From the NCBI GenBank assembly GCA_963837155.1, contig CAWIMB010000002.1, positions 2,542,001-2,606,000 on the forward strand: DNA of 64,000 bases. The letters run 5' to 3'. Made by a program: the position numbers and the translations under genes. The DNA is from DASQHW01 sp963837155. GTDB taxonomy: Bacteria; Actinomycetota; Acidimicrobiia; IMCC26256; PALSA-610. This document shows, one piece after another, positions 63,584 to 64,000 of the stretch. The notes below the pieces were generated by a model, which searched no databases, had not been told where the DNA came from, and saw nothing but the letters and a program-made list of their open reading frames with translations. Positions within the stretch are counted from its first letter, which is position 1; every line of letters starts with the position of its first letter.

Positions 63584-64000
63584 TCAGCCATTGAGCAGGC
63601 GGCGGAGGTCGTCTTCATTTGCGCAGCGCTCGAGCGCGGCGTCGAGCGAGATGCGGTGGCCCCGCACCAGCTGCGCGAGCGACATATCCATCGTGACCAT
63701 GCCGTACTTCCCGCCGGCCTGGAGCATCGAATAGATCTGGTGGGTCTTGCCTTCCCGGATCAGGTTGCGGATCGCGGGCGTGGCGACCATCACCTCGCAA
63801 CACACGGCGCGACCCTGACCGTCGATCGTCGGGACGAGCTGCTGCGTGCAGATGCCCTGCAGCGCGGCCGCGAGCTGGACGCGCACCTGCTGTTGTTGGT
63901 GCGCGGGAAACACGTCGATGACGCGGTCGATCGACTGGGGCGCGTCCTGCGTGTGCAACGTGGCAAACACGAGGTGACCGGTTTCCGCCGCCGTCAGCGC
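63584..64000 (-). CDS. pilT: pilus retraction ATPase PilT, 5' part beyond the window
   Basis: The C-terminal 138 residues. TAAETGHLVFATLHTQDAPQ is the His-box region, QLVPTIDGQGRAVCCEVMVA and IRNLIREGKTHQIYSMLQAG (with AIRNLIRE) are PilT-specific, which separates it from PilB. The Walker motifs lie off the right edge. It powers pilus retraction and twitching. Confidence 0.95.
   Translation of the reverse strand, partial: ALTAAETGHLVFATLHTQDAPQSIDRVIDVFPAHQQQQVRVQLAAALQGICTQQLVPTIDGQGRAVCCEVMVATPAIRNLIREGKTHQIYSMLQAGGKYGMVTMDMSLAQLVRGHRISLDAALERCANEDDLRRLLNG

Overview
The window looks like a chromosomal segment of a high-GC Actinomycetota. The evidence is gene order: infC-rpmI-rplT-rRNA methylase-pheS-pheT followed further on by argC; pyrR-pyrB-pyrC-carA-carB-pyrD-pyrF-mihF-gmk-rpoZ-coaBC-metK-priA-def-fmt-rsmB-rpe-rib; and aroC-aroK-aroB-aroQ-pepP-efp-nusB. 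mihF, a PriA without a Walker A motif and LPxTG sorting signals point the same way. Type IVa pilus genes plus MoxR/DUF58/transglutaminase genes fit a deep-branching class such as Acidimicrobiia, but that placement is an inference. Almost everything is on the minus strand. No rRNA, tRNA, CRISPR array, insertion sequence or phage gene was seen.

Layout by coordinate: argC (truncated at the left edge); an array of eight paralogous secreted proteins (1065-13283) with Thr-rich stalks, interrupted only by a plus-strand hotdog-fold gene; thioesterase, pheT, pheS, rRNA methylase, rplT, rpmI, infC; a DUF1844 gene; small cold-shock-like gene, hisG, methyltransferase; the ribH-ribBA-ribE-ribD operon behind an FMN riboswitch; mog, rpe; a lone beta-propeller gene; rsmB, fmt, def, priA, metK, coaBC, rpoZ, gmk, mihF; the UMP-synthesis operon with a PyrR-type RNA loop in its leader; transglutaminase-DUF58-MoxR; DUF2017-clpS; nusB, efp, pepP, aroQBKC; and a type IV pilus block (pilO, a fused pilM-pilN, a small HTH gene, prepilin peptidase, three pilins, pilC, pilT truncated at the right edge) interrupted by a kinase-like gene.

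The most unusual region is the paralog array. Each member has a signal peptide, a repetitive domain whose motif order recalls ice-binding-like (DUF3494) beta-solenoids, and a low-complexity Thr/Pro, Ser/Thr or Tyr/Lys/His stalk. Three end in LPxTG sorting signals; four end in a shared Thr-tract plus Phe-Arg-Leu. The array lies where many actinobacteria have pheT directly beside argC. It probably builds a surface layer or adhesive coat, perhaps together with the pili encoded 45 kb away; its function is not known from the sequence.

The reader should know that many genes, including essential ones (pheT, coaBC, gmk, priA, pyrD, pyrF, pyrC, pyrR, rsmB, fmt), are broken by single-base indels, mostly one extra G or C in a short run. 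This pattern is best explained by consensus errors in the assembly, so these genes are annotated as whole genes with the lesion noted. Noncoding items include compact GC-rich hairpin terminators, a 71-bp dispersed intercistronic repeat, a 44-bp tandem repeat and a 50-bp palindrome inside priA. No stretch over 300 bases lacks a gene.
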